Below are positions 1 to 10,301 of a stretch of DNA of 64,000 nucleotides, in pieces. Below the pieces are notes generated by a model. That model had not been told where the DNA came from, did not search any database, and saw nothing but the letters and a program-made list of their open reading frames with translations. Positions within the stretch are counted from its first letter, which is position 1. The number at the start of each line of letters is the position of its first letter. A program made the translations under genes and the position numbers. The DNA lies in NCBI GenBank assembly GCA_020636255.1, contig JACJYE010000013.1, positions 124,001 to 188,000 of the forward strand, in the 5' to 3' direction. The stretch comes from Lewinellaceae bacterium (lineage in GTDB: Bacteria; Bacteroidota; Bacteroidia; Chitinophagales; Saprospiraceae).

Positions 1-34
1 GGAGGCTGAAGCTGCGCAGGCGGCGGCTTTTTGG

Positions 35-64
35 GTTCGTTTTTTGGCCGCCCAAAAAATGAAC
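35..64. repeat. Hairpin in the upstream repeat region
   Basis: Arms GTTCGTTTTTTGG (35-47) and CCAAAAAATGAAC (52-64) pair with one G-T wobble around a 4-nt loop. The surrounding 1-110 contains GGAGGC at the start and GGAGGCC near 89-95, resembling the dispersed repeat material near 58.0-58.2 kb. It could be a terminator of an upstream gene outside the window or part of a repeat element. Confidence 0.5.
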
Positions 65-173
65 GAAGGAGATCGGGCAAAACCCAGGAGGCCTAATGAT
101 TAGCAAAGCATAAAATCAAATGCGATTGCCCTGCACCTCGCCAAAGGGCGTGTGTAGAGTTCGAATAAAACCC

Positions 174-181
174 TAAATTTG
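174..181 (+). promoter_or_regulatory. Candidate Bacteroidota -7 box (TAAATTTG)
   Basis: TAAATTTG matches the Bacteroidota sigma-ABfr -7 consensus TAnnTTTG and lies 28 bp before the ATG of the NtrC-type regulator, implying a leader of about 20 nt. I found no clear -33 TTTG at the usual distance, so this rests on the -7 box alone. Confidence 0.4.
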
Positions 182-209
182 AGGATACCTTAGAGAAACC
201 CATATCCCC

Positions 210-1566
<1,357 letters not shown>

Positions 1567-1583
<17 letters not shown>

Positions 1584-2874
1584 GTTTGCCCTCTTCCTGC
1601 TGCCCATCCACCTGGCGGGGCTGGCGCTGTGTTATATGCTCTTTCGCGAGAACCGCCTCTTTTTTATCTTCGCCGAAATGGCCATCGTCGGCTCTTATCT
1701 GCTCTGTTTTCTGTCTTTCCGTTCCGTCAGCCGGCCGCTGCAACTACTCCTGACCGGCCTGGACGCTATTCGCGACCGCGATTTCAACGTGAAGTTCGTG
1801 CAGACGGGGCAGTACGAAACGGACCAGCTGATAGGGGTGTACAACGAAATGATCGACCGCCTGCGCGAAGAGCGTACGCGACAGGAGCAGCAGCATTTTT
1901 TTCTGGACAAGCTGATCCAGACCTCGCCAACAGGCATCATCATCCTGGATTACGACGGGCTGGTCACCGAGATCAACCCCAGGGCGCGGGAGCAGCTGGG
2001 CCTGCCGTATGATGCGCCGGTGCTGGGGCATGCGCTCGACGACATAAGCCATCCTATCGCTCACTCGGCAGCCGTACTGCGTGCCGGCGAGGCTTGTATG
2101 GTGCATATACAGGGTGTAGAGACCTACAAATGCCGTAAAGCTGAGTTCATCGACCGCGGTTTCGCCCGCCCGTTCATCATGGTGGAGGACCTGACGGCAG
2201 AGATCCTCAGGGCCGAAAAGAATGCCTATGGCAAGGTCATTCGCATGATGGCCCACGAGGTGAATAATACGATCGGCGCCATCAATTCCATCCTTCAGGC
2301 CAGCCTGGCCTATGCCGACAGCCTGCCTGCGGCCGATGCCGCCGAGTTTCGGGAAGTCCAGGGGATCTGTATCGAGCGCAATGGCCGCCTCAACCGCTTC
2401 ATGCGTAACTTCGCCGACATCGTGCGCCTGCCACCGCCGCAGCGCGAGCACTACAACCTCAACCGCCTGCTGGAGGATATCGCTGCTCTGATGGAGGTGC
2501 AGGCGGCCAACCGGCAGTGCCGCCTAACGACGGTACTCCCTTCCCGTACCGTCTGGGCCAGCATCGACGTCCAGCAGATGGAGCAGGTGCTGGTTAACGC
2601 TGTCAAGAATGCCCTGGAGTCTATCGGGCAGAACGGAGAAGCTCAGCTGGTGCTTCAGGAGAGGCCTACCACTATCCTCGTTCGCGACAATGGCCCCGGC
2701 ATCGCTTCGGGCAAGGAAGAAAACCTGTTCTCGCCGTTTTTTACTACCAAAAAGGACGGCCAGGGCATCGGCCTTACCCTCAGCCGCGAGATCCTGCTCA
2801 ATCACGGCTTTTCTTTTTCCCTGCAATCCCACCAGGACGGGTGGACGGAGTTCCGCATTGGGGTTGATGGCTGA
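1567..2874 (+). CDS. Sensor histidine kinase (HAMP-PAS-HATPase), partner of the NtrC-type regulator
   Basis: 435 aa. Two N-terminal membrane segments (about 8-26 and 32-54) with almost no loop between them are followed by a HAMP-like linker (about 55-105) and a PAS domain (about 110-215). The kinase core has an H-box MMAHEVNNT with His230, an N-box NALESIGQNG, a G1 box DNGPGIA and a C-terminal G-rich lid GQGIGLTLS. With so little periplasmic sequence, the signal is probably sensed in the membrane or by the PAS domain. The start overlaps the end of the regulator gene by 17 nt. This arrangement is typical of NtrY/NtrC-like pairs; the stimulus is unknown. Confidence 0.9.
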
Positions 2875-3083
2875 TGGCTGTATGTCAGGCGGCGTGAGAG
2901 GTTATGGCACAAAGCAGACAGGAAGGTGCACAAAGGCATGTGGATGCTTTCCTATAGGGAGATAGGGAGACGGGGTGACTTGGTGAAGGGTGACTGGGTG
3001 ATTCCGGCCTCCTTTCGTCGGCACGGGATTTCGCTGCGCTCAACGTGTAGACGTGTGACGTGTAGACTTTGGGCCCACCTTAT
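2875..3083. other. Intergenic region with short direct repeats, no gene seen
   Basis: About 210 bp between the kinase stop and the queA 3' end (convergent genes). It holds short direct repeats (GGTGACTTGGTGAAGGGTGAC around 2975-2995 and ACGTGTAGAC twice around 3042-3066). No credible gene was seen. Confidence 0.4.
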
Positions 3084-3099
3084 GGCCTCCAAACAAGCT
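3084..3099 (-). repeat. Dispersed stop-abutting repeat (core AGCTTGTTTGGAGGCC)
   Basis: Reading on the minus strand, the queA stop TAG is followed at once by AGCTTGTTTGGAGGCC. The same core occurs near 10276, 16926, 32801, 58015, 58161, 58180 and 60958. The role is unknown; it may be a REP-like transcription or mRNA-end element. Confidence 0.7.
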
Positions 3100-4350
3100 C
3101 TAAGGCAACAACAAGCTGCTGTCACCATAGCTCAGGAACCGAAAGCCGTTATCCAGTGCGTATTGGTAGATGCGCCGCCAGTCGTCGCCCACCAGGGCGG
3201 CGATGAGCAGGAGGAGGGTGCTGTGCGGCTGGTGGAAATTGGTGATCAGCCCGTTGGCGAGGCGGAACCGGTAACCCGGTGCGATGATGAGTTGGGTGTG
3301 GCCTTCCAGGGCTTCTGTATGCTGGGTATTCATGGCATCCAGCAGGATGTGCAGGGCCTGCGCGGCGGGCAATGATGTGGGTTGCTCATAGGGTTCCCAT
3401 TGCGCGACGTGTAAGGAGCTGTGGGCAGCAGCAGCGCCCTGTCTGCCGATGCTGGCGCCGCACCAGTACAGGCTTTCCAGCACTCTCAGGCTCGTCGTAC
3501 CTACAGGTATGATGGGTTTGCCGGCCTCCAGGGCCCCGGCCAGGGCTTCCAGCGTTTTCCTGCGGATGAAGAAGCTTTCCTCGTGCATGTGGTGCCCTTC
3601 CATGGTTTCCGCCTTCACCGGTTTGAAAGTGCCGGCGCCGACGTGCAGGGTAGCGAATGCGCGTCCGATGCCTTTGGCGTCCAGCGCCTTAAAAACGGCG
3701 TCGGTGAAATGCAACCCTGCCGTTGGGGCCGCCACCGACCCCTGGCTGCGGGCGTAGATAGTCTGGTAACGCTCTTCATCACTGGGCACATTCTCGCGCC
3801 GCAGGTAGGGAGGCAAGGGGATGATGCCGCCAAGGGCGAGCAATTCCCCGAAAGAGATGGCGGGCTGATCCCATTCAAAAGAAATGTCGAAGGCATCTTC
3901 TACCCGGGCCAGGCGGGTGGCTGTCAGGCGGATCGTTCCTTCTGGGGCGGCGATCTGTTTTTCAATCTTACCCGTTTTCCATTTGCGGTTGCCGCCTACC
4001 AGGCATTTCCAGCGCACCGGCCCGTATTGGCTGAAGTTCTGCTGATACTCGGCGGGGGCGAGGGGTTCCAGGCATAATATCTCCAGTGGCGCCCCTCCGG
4101 GTAGTTCGAAGCGCAGCCTGGCGTGGATCACGCGGGTATCGTTGAACAGCAGCAGCGTTCCCGGCGGGAGGTGCTGCGGCAGTTCCCGGAACTGCGCCTG
4201 CCCCAGGCTGCCTCCCTGGTAAAGGAGCAGTTTGGAAGCATCGCGCTGCTCCAGAGGGAACAGCGCGATGCGCGCTTCGGGAAGCTCATAGGCGTATTCC
4301 TCGATGCGGATATCCCGGGGTGATGTCGGTACGGCGTTCGTCTGTGCCAT
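3100..4350 (-). CDS. queA: S-adenosylmethionine:tRNA ribosyltransferase-isomerase (QueA family)
   Basis: 416 aa. QueA transfers and isomerises the ribosyl group of AdoMet onto preQ1-modified tRNA to make epoxyqueuosine at the wobble base (cytosol). Family motifs seen in order are YELPEARIALFPLEQRDASK, FNDTRVIHARL, GGIIPLPPYLRR, GSVAAPTAGLHFT, LHVGAGTFKPV with HHMHEE, VGTTSLRVLES and LITNFHQPHSTLLLL. At 416 residues it is longer than the roughly 350-residue enterobacterial form. A longer QueA-like paralogue is, from memory, common in Bacteroidota, so this may be that paralogue rather than the sole QueA. The ATG at 4350 starts just before the conserved N-terminus. The 3' end abuts a dispersed repeat. 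Confidence 0.9.
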   Translation of the reverse strand: MAQTNAVPTSPRDIRIEEYAYELPEARIALFPLEQRDASKLLLYQGGSLGQAQFRELPQHLPPGTLLLFNDTRVIHARLRFELPGGAPLEILCLEPLAPAEYQQNFSQYGPVRWKCLVGGNRKWKTGKIEKQIAAPEGTIRLTATRLARVEDAFDISFEWDQPAISFGELLALGGIIPLPPYLRRENVPSDEERYQTIYARSQGSVAAPTAGLHFTDAVFKALDAKGIGRAFATLHVGAGTFKPVKAETMEGHHMHEESFFIRRKTLEALAGALEAGKPIIPVGTTSLRVLESLYWCGASIGRQGAAAAHSSLHVAQWEPYEQPTSLPAAQALHILLDAMNTQHTEALEGHTQLIIAPGYRFRLANGLITNFHQPHSTLLLLIAALVGDDWRRIYQYALDNGFRFLSYGDSSLLLP

Positions 4351-4408
4351 CTGGTGCTTTGCCTTTTCCGTTCAACCACTGGAATGGTAAGTGGCTTGAA
4401 TGCGGGGG

Positions 4409-4416
4409 CAAAGATA
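4409..4416 (-). promoter_or_regulatory. Candidate -7 box for queA (TATCTTTG)
   Basis: The plus-strand CAAAGATA reads TATCTTTG on the minus strand, a perfect TAnnTTTG box about 59 bp upstream of the queA ATG. No clear -33 element was seen. Confidence 0.4.
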
Positions 4417-4450
4417 GGGAAAAAGCGGCTTTGAGTAGGGGCGGCTAACT

Positions 4451-4549
4451 GGGATTTATGGGATTAAGGGATTACCGGGATTGAGGGATGGGCGGCACGC
4501 CGCCCAACGGACACGGCAATCGAGGTAATCCTCTAATCCCATAAATCCT
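4451..4549. repeat. Palindromic repeat, copy 1 (upstream of the GxxExxY gene)
   Basis: About 99 bp, imperfectly self-complementary over its whole length. The outer arms GGGATTTATGGGATTA (4451-4466) and TAATCCCATAAATCCT (4534-4549) pair at 15 of 16 positions. The centre is a perfect 7-bp stem GGGCGGC/GCCGCCC (4490-4496 and 4499-4505) with a 2-nt loop. A second copy lies at 5001-5122 and a diverged third at about 12433-12520. Confidence 0.85.
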
Positions 4550-4635
4550 GGCTTACTCAACGTTACCCGATTATACCCAATCTTACCCGCTGAAAATGTG
4601 CAAATTGCGAGTATTAACCCTTAAAAAAGGAACCT

Positions 4636-5016
4636 ATGAAGTACAAGGAACTTACCCATGAGGTTATAGGCAGCGCTATGGAAGTGCATCGGCATCTGGG
4701 CAATGGTTTTCAGGAAGTGATCTATCAACGAGCATTGGCCCATGAGCTGTCTCTACGGGGTATATTATTCCGGAGGGAGGTAAGAATGCCTGTTCACTAC
4801 AAGGATGCTCATGTTGGAACCCGGCGTGTGGATATCTTGGTGGAAGAAAAGATATGCGTGGAGCTAAAAGCAACCATCCAATTGAATGATGTCCATTTGG
4901 CCCAGGGGCTGAACTACCTGGAAGCATTTAACCTGGAAACAGGGCTTTTGATAAACTTTGGCGCCCGCAGCCTGGAGTATAAACGGTTGCTGAACAAGAA
5001 GGCTAACCGGGATTAG
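4636..5016 (+). CDS. GxxExxY family protein (PD-(D/E)XK nuclease-like)
   Basis: 126 aa, the normal family length. The signature G-x-x-E-x-x-Y is seen as GFQEVIY near residue 28, inside HLGNGFQEVIYQRAL. A PD-(D/E)XK-like core follows: RVDILVEE supplies the Asp and CVELKA the E-x-K. The biochemical role of the family is, to my knowledge, unsettled; the nuclease-like fold is the usual assignment. The gene stands alone, transcribed toward a convergent T9SS gene. It is bracketed by two copies of a roughly 100-120-bp palindromic repeat, and its last codons (KANRD and the stop) lie inside the downstream copy, so repeat and gene appear to travel as one unit. A purine-rich AAAAAAGGAA precedes the ATG. 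Confidence 0.85.
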   Translation: MKYKELTHEVIGSAMEVHRHLGNGFQEVIYQRALAHELSLRGILFRREVRMPVHYKDAHVGTRRVDILVEEKICVELKATIQLNDVHLAQGLNYLEAFNLETGLLINFGARSLEYKRLLNKKANRD

Positions 5017-5122
5017 AGGGATTAAGGGATTACAGGGATTTAGGGATGGGCGGCAAGCCGCCCAACGGCACCGGTAATCCCGGTAATCCCGGTAATCCCG
5101 GTAATCCCATAAATCCCGGTAA
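5001..5122. repeat. Palindromic repeat, copy 2, with GGTAATCCC tandem units
   Basis: This copy fills the gap between the convergent GxxExxY and T9SS genes and includes the GxxExxY stop codon (5014-5016). The central stem GGGCGGC/GCCGCCC (5048-5054, 5057-5063) is identical to copy 1 apart from the loop. The right arm contains four exact tandem GGTAATCCC units (5073-5108) followed by ATAAATCCC, so the arm has expanded by 9-bp steps. It may also act as a bidirectional terminator. Confidence 0.85.
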
Positions 5123-5123
5123 T

Positions 5124-7382
5124 TTACTCCCTCCTGAATCTCAGCACCTCCACCTCATCGCCCTGCCGCACTTCAAGGAAGTACAGGCCTGCCGGCAGGT
5201 TCTTCAGTGGAAGCTCAAAGGAGGATGTGCCGGCCGGTGCTGCGTACTGTGCCAGTTGCCGGCCCGTCATATCGAGTACCTGCAGGGTGGCCGGCTGGCC
5301 GGCCGGTGCTGCCCATGTCGCGTACAGCATCTCGCTGGCGGGGTTGGGGAAAGCCGTAAGGCCGATGCCCAGGCCCTTGCCGTTGAAAGCTACGCTGATG
5401 GGGCCGTGGTATTCCGATGCGCCGTCGAAATCCACCTGGCGCAGGCGGTAGTAGCTGAGGCCGTTCAGCGGTTTCGTGTCGGTGAAATGATACGCCTGGG
5501 GCTCCGGGGTGGTGCCGGCGCCGGGCACGCGGCCGATCTCCTCGAACGACCTGCCGTCGGCACTGCGCTCGATGGCCATGTAGTCGTTGTCCTTTTCCGT
5601 GGCCGTCTTCCAGCCCAGCTCAATGGCCAGGCCTTTCTGCTGGCCGTTGAAAGCAGTGAGTTCGATGGGGAGGATGGTTATGACCTCTATGGAGCCGCTG
5701 AGCGAGGCAGTGGCGCAAGCGGCGCCGCCGCCGTCGGCGGTGGCTGTGAAGTTAAAGTCGCCGGTTAAAAGCGGTATGCCGCTGATCGTGAGCGTACCGC
5801 TTAGGTAGGTGTACAATACGCCCGTGGGCAGGCCCGTGACATCGACATTAGATACGCTGCCGCCCACCTCGTAGGTGATGCTGGTAAGCAGGCTGTTATC
5901 TATAATTTGAACGTCTGTACCGGCGCCTGAGGCCAGGGTGAGGTACGGGCAGGTGTAGGAGACGATGACCTGGCCGTTGGCGCCGGCGCCGCCTTGTGAT
6001 TGTTGAAAATCGCTTGAACCGCCGCCGCCGCCCCCAAATTCTATTCCAGGTTCGGCAGCGTTAGTATCTGTGGAACCATCTCCACCGTCCCCGCCACCAT
6101 TGTTCCCACCACCACCACCGCTTGTCCCCATTCCATCGTCCCCGTCTTGAGTACTACCAGCGCCACCACCGCCACCACCGCCATCATTGGTATCTCCATC
6201 GGCGCCTTTTCCTCCAGTATGGCTAAGCTGATCGGCGACCGAGCCGGAGAAGGAAGCTGTGCCACCGTCGCCTCCTATGCCCCCGCCATCCTGGGCCGTT
6301 CCGCCTATACCCCCACCGGCTGTAATAGTGCCCGATGTATGTGATGCTGAGGATTCCATGCCATTTTCTCCATTATCGCCATCTCCAGTTCCACCACCGC
6401 CGCCTGCACCTACCGAAATGGTGATATCGTCGTTCGTGCTCACACTGAGCGTACCACTGGCAAAAGCGCCGCCGCCGCCGCCGCCGCCGCCTTCACGAGG
6501 GCCATTAGTGCCACTGTCACTTCCGCCACCCCCTGCGCCCCAAGCCTGGGCCACAACACTGGTAACACCTTCGGGCACATTAAACATGTCGTCGCTGGTA
6601 TAGGTATTCGTAATAGTTTCCCCCCCTGAATAATAAGTACCCCAGGAGATGACTACGGCACCAGCTGCGCCATTGCCGCCTATTGAAGCATCGTTATTGC
6701 TGGCGCCGCCGCCGCCGCCGCCATAGGCATTCCCAGGGGCTCCGGGTGAAGCATTAATTGAGCCTATGCCTCCATCCCCTCCATTGGCGTTTCCTCCGGT
6801 GCCTCCACCTGGTTGGCCCCCATCGCCACCGTTTTCACTATCTCCGGCGCCACCGCCGCCGCCGCCACTGCGGATGGCATCACCGTTGCCGCCTTTTCCA
6901 CCATTGTAAGTAACCTGATTGATTACCATTCCTGCAAAAGAACCGCTACCGCCGTCGCCCCCGGTGCTACCGCCATCCATGGCAGTACCACCGAAACCGC
7001 CATCAGCGGTTATAGTAGCTGAAGTTAAAGTATGAACCGCTGATGATGCATCTCCGGAAAGGCCAGGGTCGCCGCCCATGCCACCACCGTCGCCACCGCC
7101 ACCTACGGTTATATCTATATCATCGCCTGGCGTTACGTTGAGCAGGCCGCCAGCAAATCCACCGCCGCCACCGCCACCGCCACCGTCAGCGTTATCAATC
7201 CCATTTTCTCTGTCGCTACCGCCGCCGCCGCCGCCCCAGCACTGGACGCTTACCGTGTAAACACCTGCAGGCACGGTAAAAGTGTAAGTGCCTGGCGCAC
7301 TGTAGGTTTGGCTGGCCTGGGCCTGCAGGTTTGCCCAGCAGCAGGAAAGGATAAAAAAAGCAAGGAAACAGATCTTTCTCAT
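5124..7382 (-). CDS. Glycine-rich T9SS-secreted protein
   Basis: 752 aa counted from ATG 7382; a TTG two codons upstream is a less likely start. A signal peptide (MRKICFLAFFILSCCWANLQAQ) leads into two long, related glycine-rich blocks, each opening with a short beta motif such as YTFTVPAGVYTVSVQCWG and MFNVPEGVTSVVAQAWG. Within the blocks, runs of GGGGGG alternate with short beta-forming stretches (about residues 20-480). An Ig-like segment follows (about 490-570), then a T9SS C-terminal region beginning ILPIELTAFNGQQ and ending in a type A sorting domain (FPNPASEMLY to VEVLRFRRE). It is probably exported and anchored or released at the surface. No enzymatic domain was recognised. It is the last of three minus-strand T9SS genes. 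The glycine tracts are encoded by GCC/ACC-rich repeats on the plus strand, which explains several spurious antisense ORFs. Confidence 0.85.
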   Translation of the reverse strand: MRKICFLAFFILSCCWANLQAQASQTYSAPGTYTFTVPAGVYTVSVQCWGGGGGGSDRENGIDNADGGGGGGGGGFAGGLLNVTPGDDIDITVGGGGDGGGMGGDPGLSGDASSAVHTLTSATITADGGFGGTAMDGGSTGGDGGSGSFAGMVINQVTYNGGKGGNGDAIRSGGGGGGAGDSENGGDGGQPGGGTGGNANGGDGGIGSINASPGAPGNAYGGGGGGASNNDASIGGNGAAGAVVISWGTYYSGGETITNTYTSDDMFNVPEGVTSVVAQAWGAGGGGSDSGTNGPREGGGGGGGGAFASGTLSVSTNDDITISVGAGGGGGTGDGDNGENGMESSASHTSGTITAGGGIGGTAQDGGGIGGDGGTASFSGSVADQLSHTGGKGADGDTNDGGGGGGGAGSTQDGDDGMGTSGGGGGNNGGGDGGDGSTDTNAAEPGIEFGGGGGGSSDFQQSQGGAGANGQVIVSYTCPYLTLASGAGTDVQIIDNSLLTSITYEVGGSVSNVDVTGLPTGVLYTYLSGTLTISGIPLLTGDFNFTATADGGGAACATASLSGSIEVITILPIELTAFNGQQKGLAIELGWKTATEKDNDYMAIERSADGRSFEEIGRVPGAGTTPEPQAYHFTDTKPLNGLSYYRLRQVDFDGASEYHGPISVAFNGKGLGIGLTAFPNPASEMLYATWAAPAGQPATLQVLDMTGRQLAQYAAPAGTSSFELPLKNLPAGLYFLEVRQGDEVEVLRFRRE

Positions 7383-7660
7383 AATCAAAGGGTTGTTTAG
7401 TAGATAGCGTTTGGTATTACTATTGCCTGGCCATAGCAGGGCCTTGCAGCATCTGATGTTGCGTTACAGGATTCTGTAAAGGGTTTCTACTTGCGATTCT
7501 CTGAATTTACCTGCTGGGGTAGGACACTGGAAAGGGCAACAAAAACATTCGTTTTGCAGGGATTGAATATTTGCAAAACAACCATAAATGAGAAACGAAT
7601 ATAAGAGAGTTTTGGGGAAAAGTAAAGTACGGGTGCTGAAAATCCCCTAATGCCTGCTGT

Positions 7661-10105
7661 TCAATGTTTTATAAACACCTCGCTTTCCACCTTCGCCCCC
7701 TGCCTGATCTCCAGCAGGTAGCTCCCTGCCTGTAAACCTGTCAGCGGCAGGCTGTAGGTGTAAACTCCCGCCGGCGCCTGGTACAGCGCCATTTGCCTGC
7801 CTGTCAGGCTGATCACCTTTAAGGTAACGGGTTGCCGGGTGGGAGATGGCCAGCTGACATGTAGCCAGTCGGCGGCCGGGTTGGGGTATAGGGAAACGGT
7901 AGCGCCTGCTGCCTCTCTGGGCTTGAACGTTACGCTTACGGGGCCATGGTAGGTGGCCGCCCCGTCGAAATCTACCTGGCGGAGGCGATAATAATTGAGG
8001 CCCGCCTGAGGGTTTTCATCTACAAAGCGGTAGTTCTGGGGTGTCAGCGTATAACCGGCGCCGGGCACGCGGCCGATCTCTATGAACGACCTGCCGTCGG
8101 CACTGCGCTCGACGGCCATATAGTCATTGTCGTGCTCGCTGGCGGTGCGCCAGGTGAGGCTGGCCACTGTGCCTTCCTGCCTGCCGCTGAAACTGACAAG
8201 CGAAATGGGTAATACCGACAGGTTAACGGTGACCATGCCATTGGCATAGGTAGGAAAGCCTCCGTTGAGCATGTGCGCGGGAGAAAGGGTGATGGCAGGG
8301 CTGTTGATATAACTGCCGGCCCCGGCAATAACGGTATAGCTGTAATTCGTATTGAGCATCGGGACAAAGGTGAAAATGAGCTGGATCGTCCCGTTTACCG
8401 TTGCGCTGCCCGATACGTTGATCACGTCGGAGGTTATTGCGGTAACCTCTATCTCCAGCATCCCGTCATTGGTGAAGTCGCCGGTAATGGTGAGGGCTCC
8501 TATGGAGTTGCCCGGCCGGATCACGCCATTTGCCTCACAGGCCAGGCCTCCGTCTACCGTTCCGTTGCCGCTCAGCGTGCCGCCGGAATGGATATTCATA
8601 TTAGCGGTGGGGCTTTGCCCGTTGAGGTTCAGTATGCCCTGGGTTACGTCAATAGCTATAAAAATATCGGAGCTGCTCAATTGCACTTCATCCGTGGCAT
8701 TGTCCTTATCCACGGCCAGGTATTTGTAGCTGCCATTGCCGGCGCCCTGGAAGCTGCTGGCGCCGCTTCCCGCCAATACGAGGCTGATGCTGTTGCCGGC
8801 AGAGCCGTTGATGGCGCTGTCGGTGATCGAAATATTCCCTCCGGCCCGGAGTTGGTAACCGCCGCCAAAGAGGCTGCCTACCTGGGTAACCAGCAGGTTG
8901 CCGGTGATGTGAAAGGTTTGGGAAAAAGTGACGTCCTGCCCGGCCATGGCCGTATTGATTTCCAGGTTGGGTATGCTGCCTGAAAAGTTCACCGTTCCAC
9001 CGCTTCCGAAAATGAGCTTGTTGGCCCCGGTGATATTGCCGTCTCCCGTCAGGCTGAAGTCATTGTTCAGCGTAAAATCGCTGGTGAGCTGCAGGCTGGC
9101 GCCGCCTTCCACCTTCAACCGGCGGAGCGTGCCGGTGCCGGAGAGGTTGCCGTTGCCCGTGGCGACGACGAAGGACGTGCTTGATCCGGTAACCTCGGGG
9201 TCGTTAACGGTGATGTCGCCGGCCACCCTGATTTCGCTATTGCCGCTGAGGTTATTCACCTGGGTGATGATGAGGTTGCCCGTCATGTTGAATGGTTGGG
9301 AAATGGCGGCGTTTTTGTTCGGGTTGCTGAAGTTGATCTCTACATCCGCAGCTACATTGCCCGAAAAATCCAAAGTGCCGTCGGCGTCGCCTCCCAGGAT
9401 GATCTTGTAGTTACCCGTTATCGCTCCGCTGCCGGCAAGGGTGAAGCCGTTGTCGAGCGTAATATCTGAAAGCAGTTCCAGGCTGGCGGCGGCCTCTACT
9501 TTGAGCCTGCGCAAGGGATTACCTGTGATCGTGGCCGAAGCAGAGGCTGCACTGATATAGGCGTTGCCGGTTAGGCCGGGGTCAGAAATGTAGATAGCAT
9601 TGCCCACACGGAGGTCATCGCCGTTCAGGTTATTCACCTGCGTGATGGTGAGGTCGTGGTTGATGCTGAAGGCCTGGTTAATGCTGACATTATCGGTATT
9701 CTGCGCGGTATTGATCTCAAAATCGTAAACCGAGGCCGCGGAATTGACGGTAGCGGCATCGGTTACTATCACTTTGCCGGTACCCCCGTCGAAATTGGAT
9801 GCTGCGGCTACGACGAAATTACCGGCTGTTTCCAGCGTATTGCTGCCCAGGCTGATCGTTCCGTCATAGTTGCTGTTGACATCCAGGCTTTTGACCACGG
9901 GGCTGACATCGATGGTGCAGTTGGCGTCACTTGTGTTGTTGAATACTGCATTGTGGCTGCTCGTCGGCGCTACCCCCATGCTCCAGTTGTTATTGGTGCT
10001 CCACAGCCCGTCGCCGGAGCTGTTGTTCCAGATATTGTTCTGTGCGTCCAGGCCCAGTTGGGCTACTACGAGAAAGGCGATGAGGAACAGGTAAAGCTTT
10101 GCCAT
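7661..10105 (-). CDS. T9SS-secreted beta-helix/passenger-like repeat protein
   Basis: 814 aa from ATG 10105, which opens a clean signal peptide (MAKLYLFLIAFLVVAQLGLDAQ); an upstream in-frame extension lacks one. The body (about 25-640) is a series of beta-solenoid-like repeats, with recurring phrases such as ITGNLLVTQVGSL, ADGTLDFSGN and SGTGTLRRLKVEGGAS, and an autotransporter-passenger-like stretch HSGGTLSGNGTVDGG. The C-terminal 165 or so residues contain the linker SEHDNDYMAVERSADGRSF and a type A T9SS sorting domain (SLYPNPAADWLHV onward). No catalytic domain was seen; an adhesin or surface-layer role is only a guess. The last ~165 codons and the DNA just past the stop are almost identical to the neighbouring gene at 10302-12116. 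Confidence 0.85.
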   Translation of the reverse strand: MAKLYLFLIAFLVVAQLGLDAQNNIWNNSSGDGLWSTNNNWSMGVAPTSSHNAVFNNTSDANCTIDVSPVVKSLDVNSNYDGTISLGSNTLETAGNFVVAAASNFDGGTGKVIVTDAATVNSAASVYDFEINTAQNTDNVSINQAFSINHDLTITQVNNLNGDDLRVGNAIYISDPGLTGNAYISAASASATITGNPLRRLKVEAAASLELLSDITLDNGFTLAGSGAITGNYKIILGGDADGTLDFSGNVAADVEINFSNPNKNAAISQPFNMTGNLIITQVNNLSGNSEIRVAGDITVNDPEVTGSSTSFVVATGNGNLSGTGTLRRLKVEGGASLQLTSDFTLNNDFSLTGDGNITGANKLIFGSGGTVNFSGSIPNLEINTAMAGQDVTFSQTFHITGNLLVTQVGSLFGGGYQLRAGGNISITDSAINGSAGNSISLVLAGSGASSFQGAGNGSYKYLAVDKDNATDEVQLSSSDIFIAIDVTQGILNLNGQSPTANMNIHSGGTLSGNGTVDGGLACEANGVIRPGNSIGALTITGDFTNDGMLEIEVTAITSDVINVSGSATVNGTIQLIFTFVPMLNTNYSYTVIAGAGSYINSPAITLSPAHMLNGGFPTYANGMVTVNLSVLPISLVSFSGRQEGTVASLTWRTASEHDNDYMAVERSADGRSFIEIGRVPGAGYTLTPQNYRFVDENPQAGLNYYRLRQVDFDGAATYHGPVSVTFKPREAAGATVSLYPNPAADWLHVSWPSPTRQPVTLKVISLTGRQMALYQAPAGVYTYSLPLTGLQAGSYLLEIRQGAKVESEVFIKH

Positions 10106-10171
10106 GATCGATCGTTGAACTTGATAGCGCTTGTGCAGGTGCTTTGGCTGCCTGTCCGTGCTGCTACATTC

Positions 10172-10179
10172 CAAAAATA
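10172..10179 (-). promoter_or_regulatory. Candidate -7 box (TATTTTTG) for the 10105 gene
   Basis: The minus strand reads TATTTTTG, matching TAnnTTTG, 67 bp upstream of the ATG at 10105. The flanking string AGAAACGAATATAAGA recurs in the next intergenic region near 7590, so this promoter-region DNA has been duplicated along with the genes. Confidence 0.35.
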
Positions 10180-10275
10180 ACTATAGACAAGAAACGAATA
10201 TAAGATAGATTTGGGAAAGTGCATAACCTCTGACAGTATGCTGTCAAATTCCGGATAGCCTAAAACCCTATCTGA

Positions 10276-10291
10276 TTCAAACAAGCTCTCA
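10276..10291 (-). repeat. Degenerate copy of the AGCTTGTTTG dispersed repeat
   Basis: The minus strand reads TGAGAGCTTGTTTGAA, retaining the first half of the repeat core but losing GGAGGCC. It lies just downstream of the stop of the 10302 gene. Confidence 0.5.
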
Positions 10292-10301
10292 TGCCTGCTG
10301 T

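Noticed and set aside
2926..3375. A 149-codon plus-strand frame overlapping the queA 3' end
   Set aside because: More than half overlaps queA in antisense and the rest is the repeat-containing intergenic region.
5073..5122. The GGTAATCCC repeats as a CRISPR-like array
   Set aside because: Units are 9 bp with no spacers and are part of a palindromic element; there are no cas genes in the window.
6041..7260. Proline- and threonine-rich plus-strand frames opposite the glycine-rich T9SS gene
   Set aside because: They are mirror products of the repetitive glycine codons; the minus-strand protein has a signal peptide and sorting domain.
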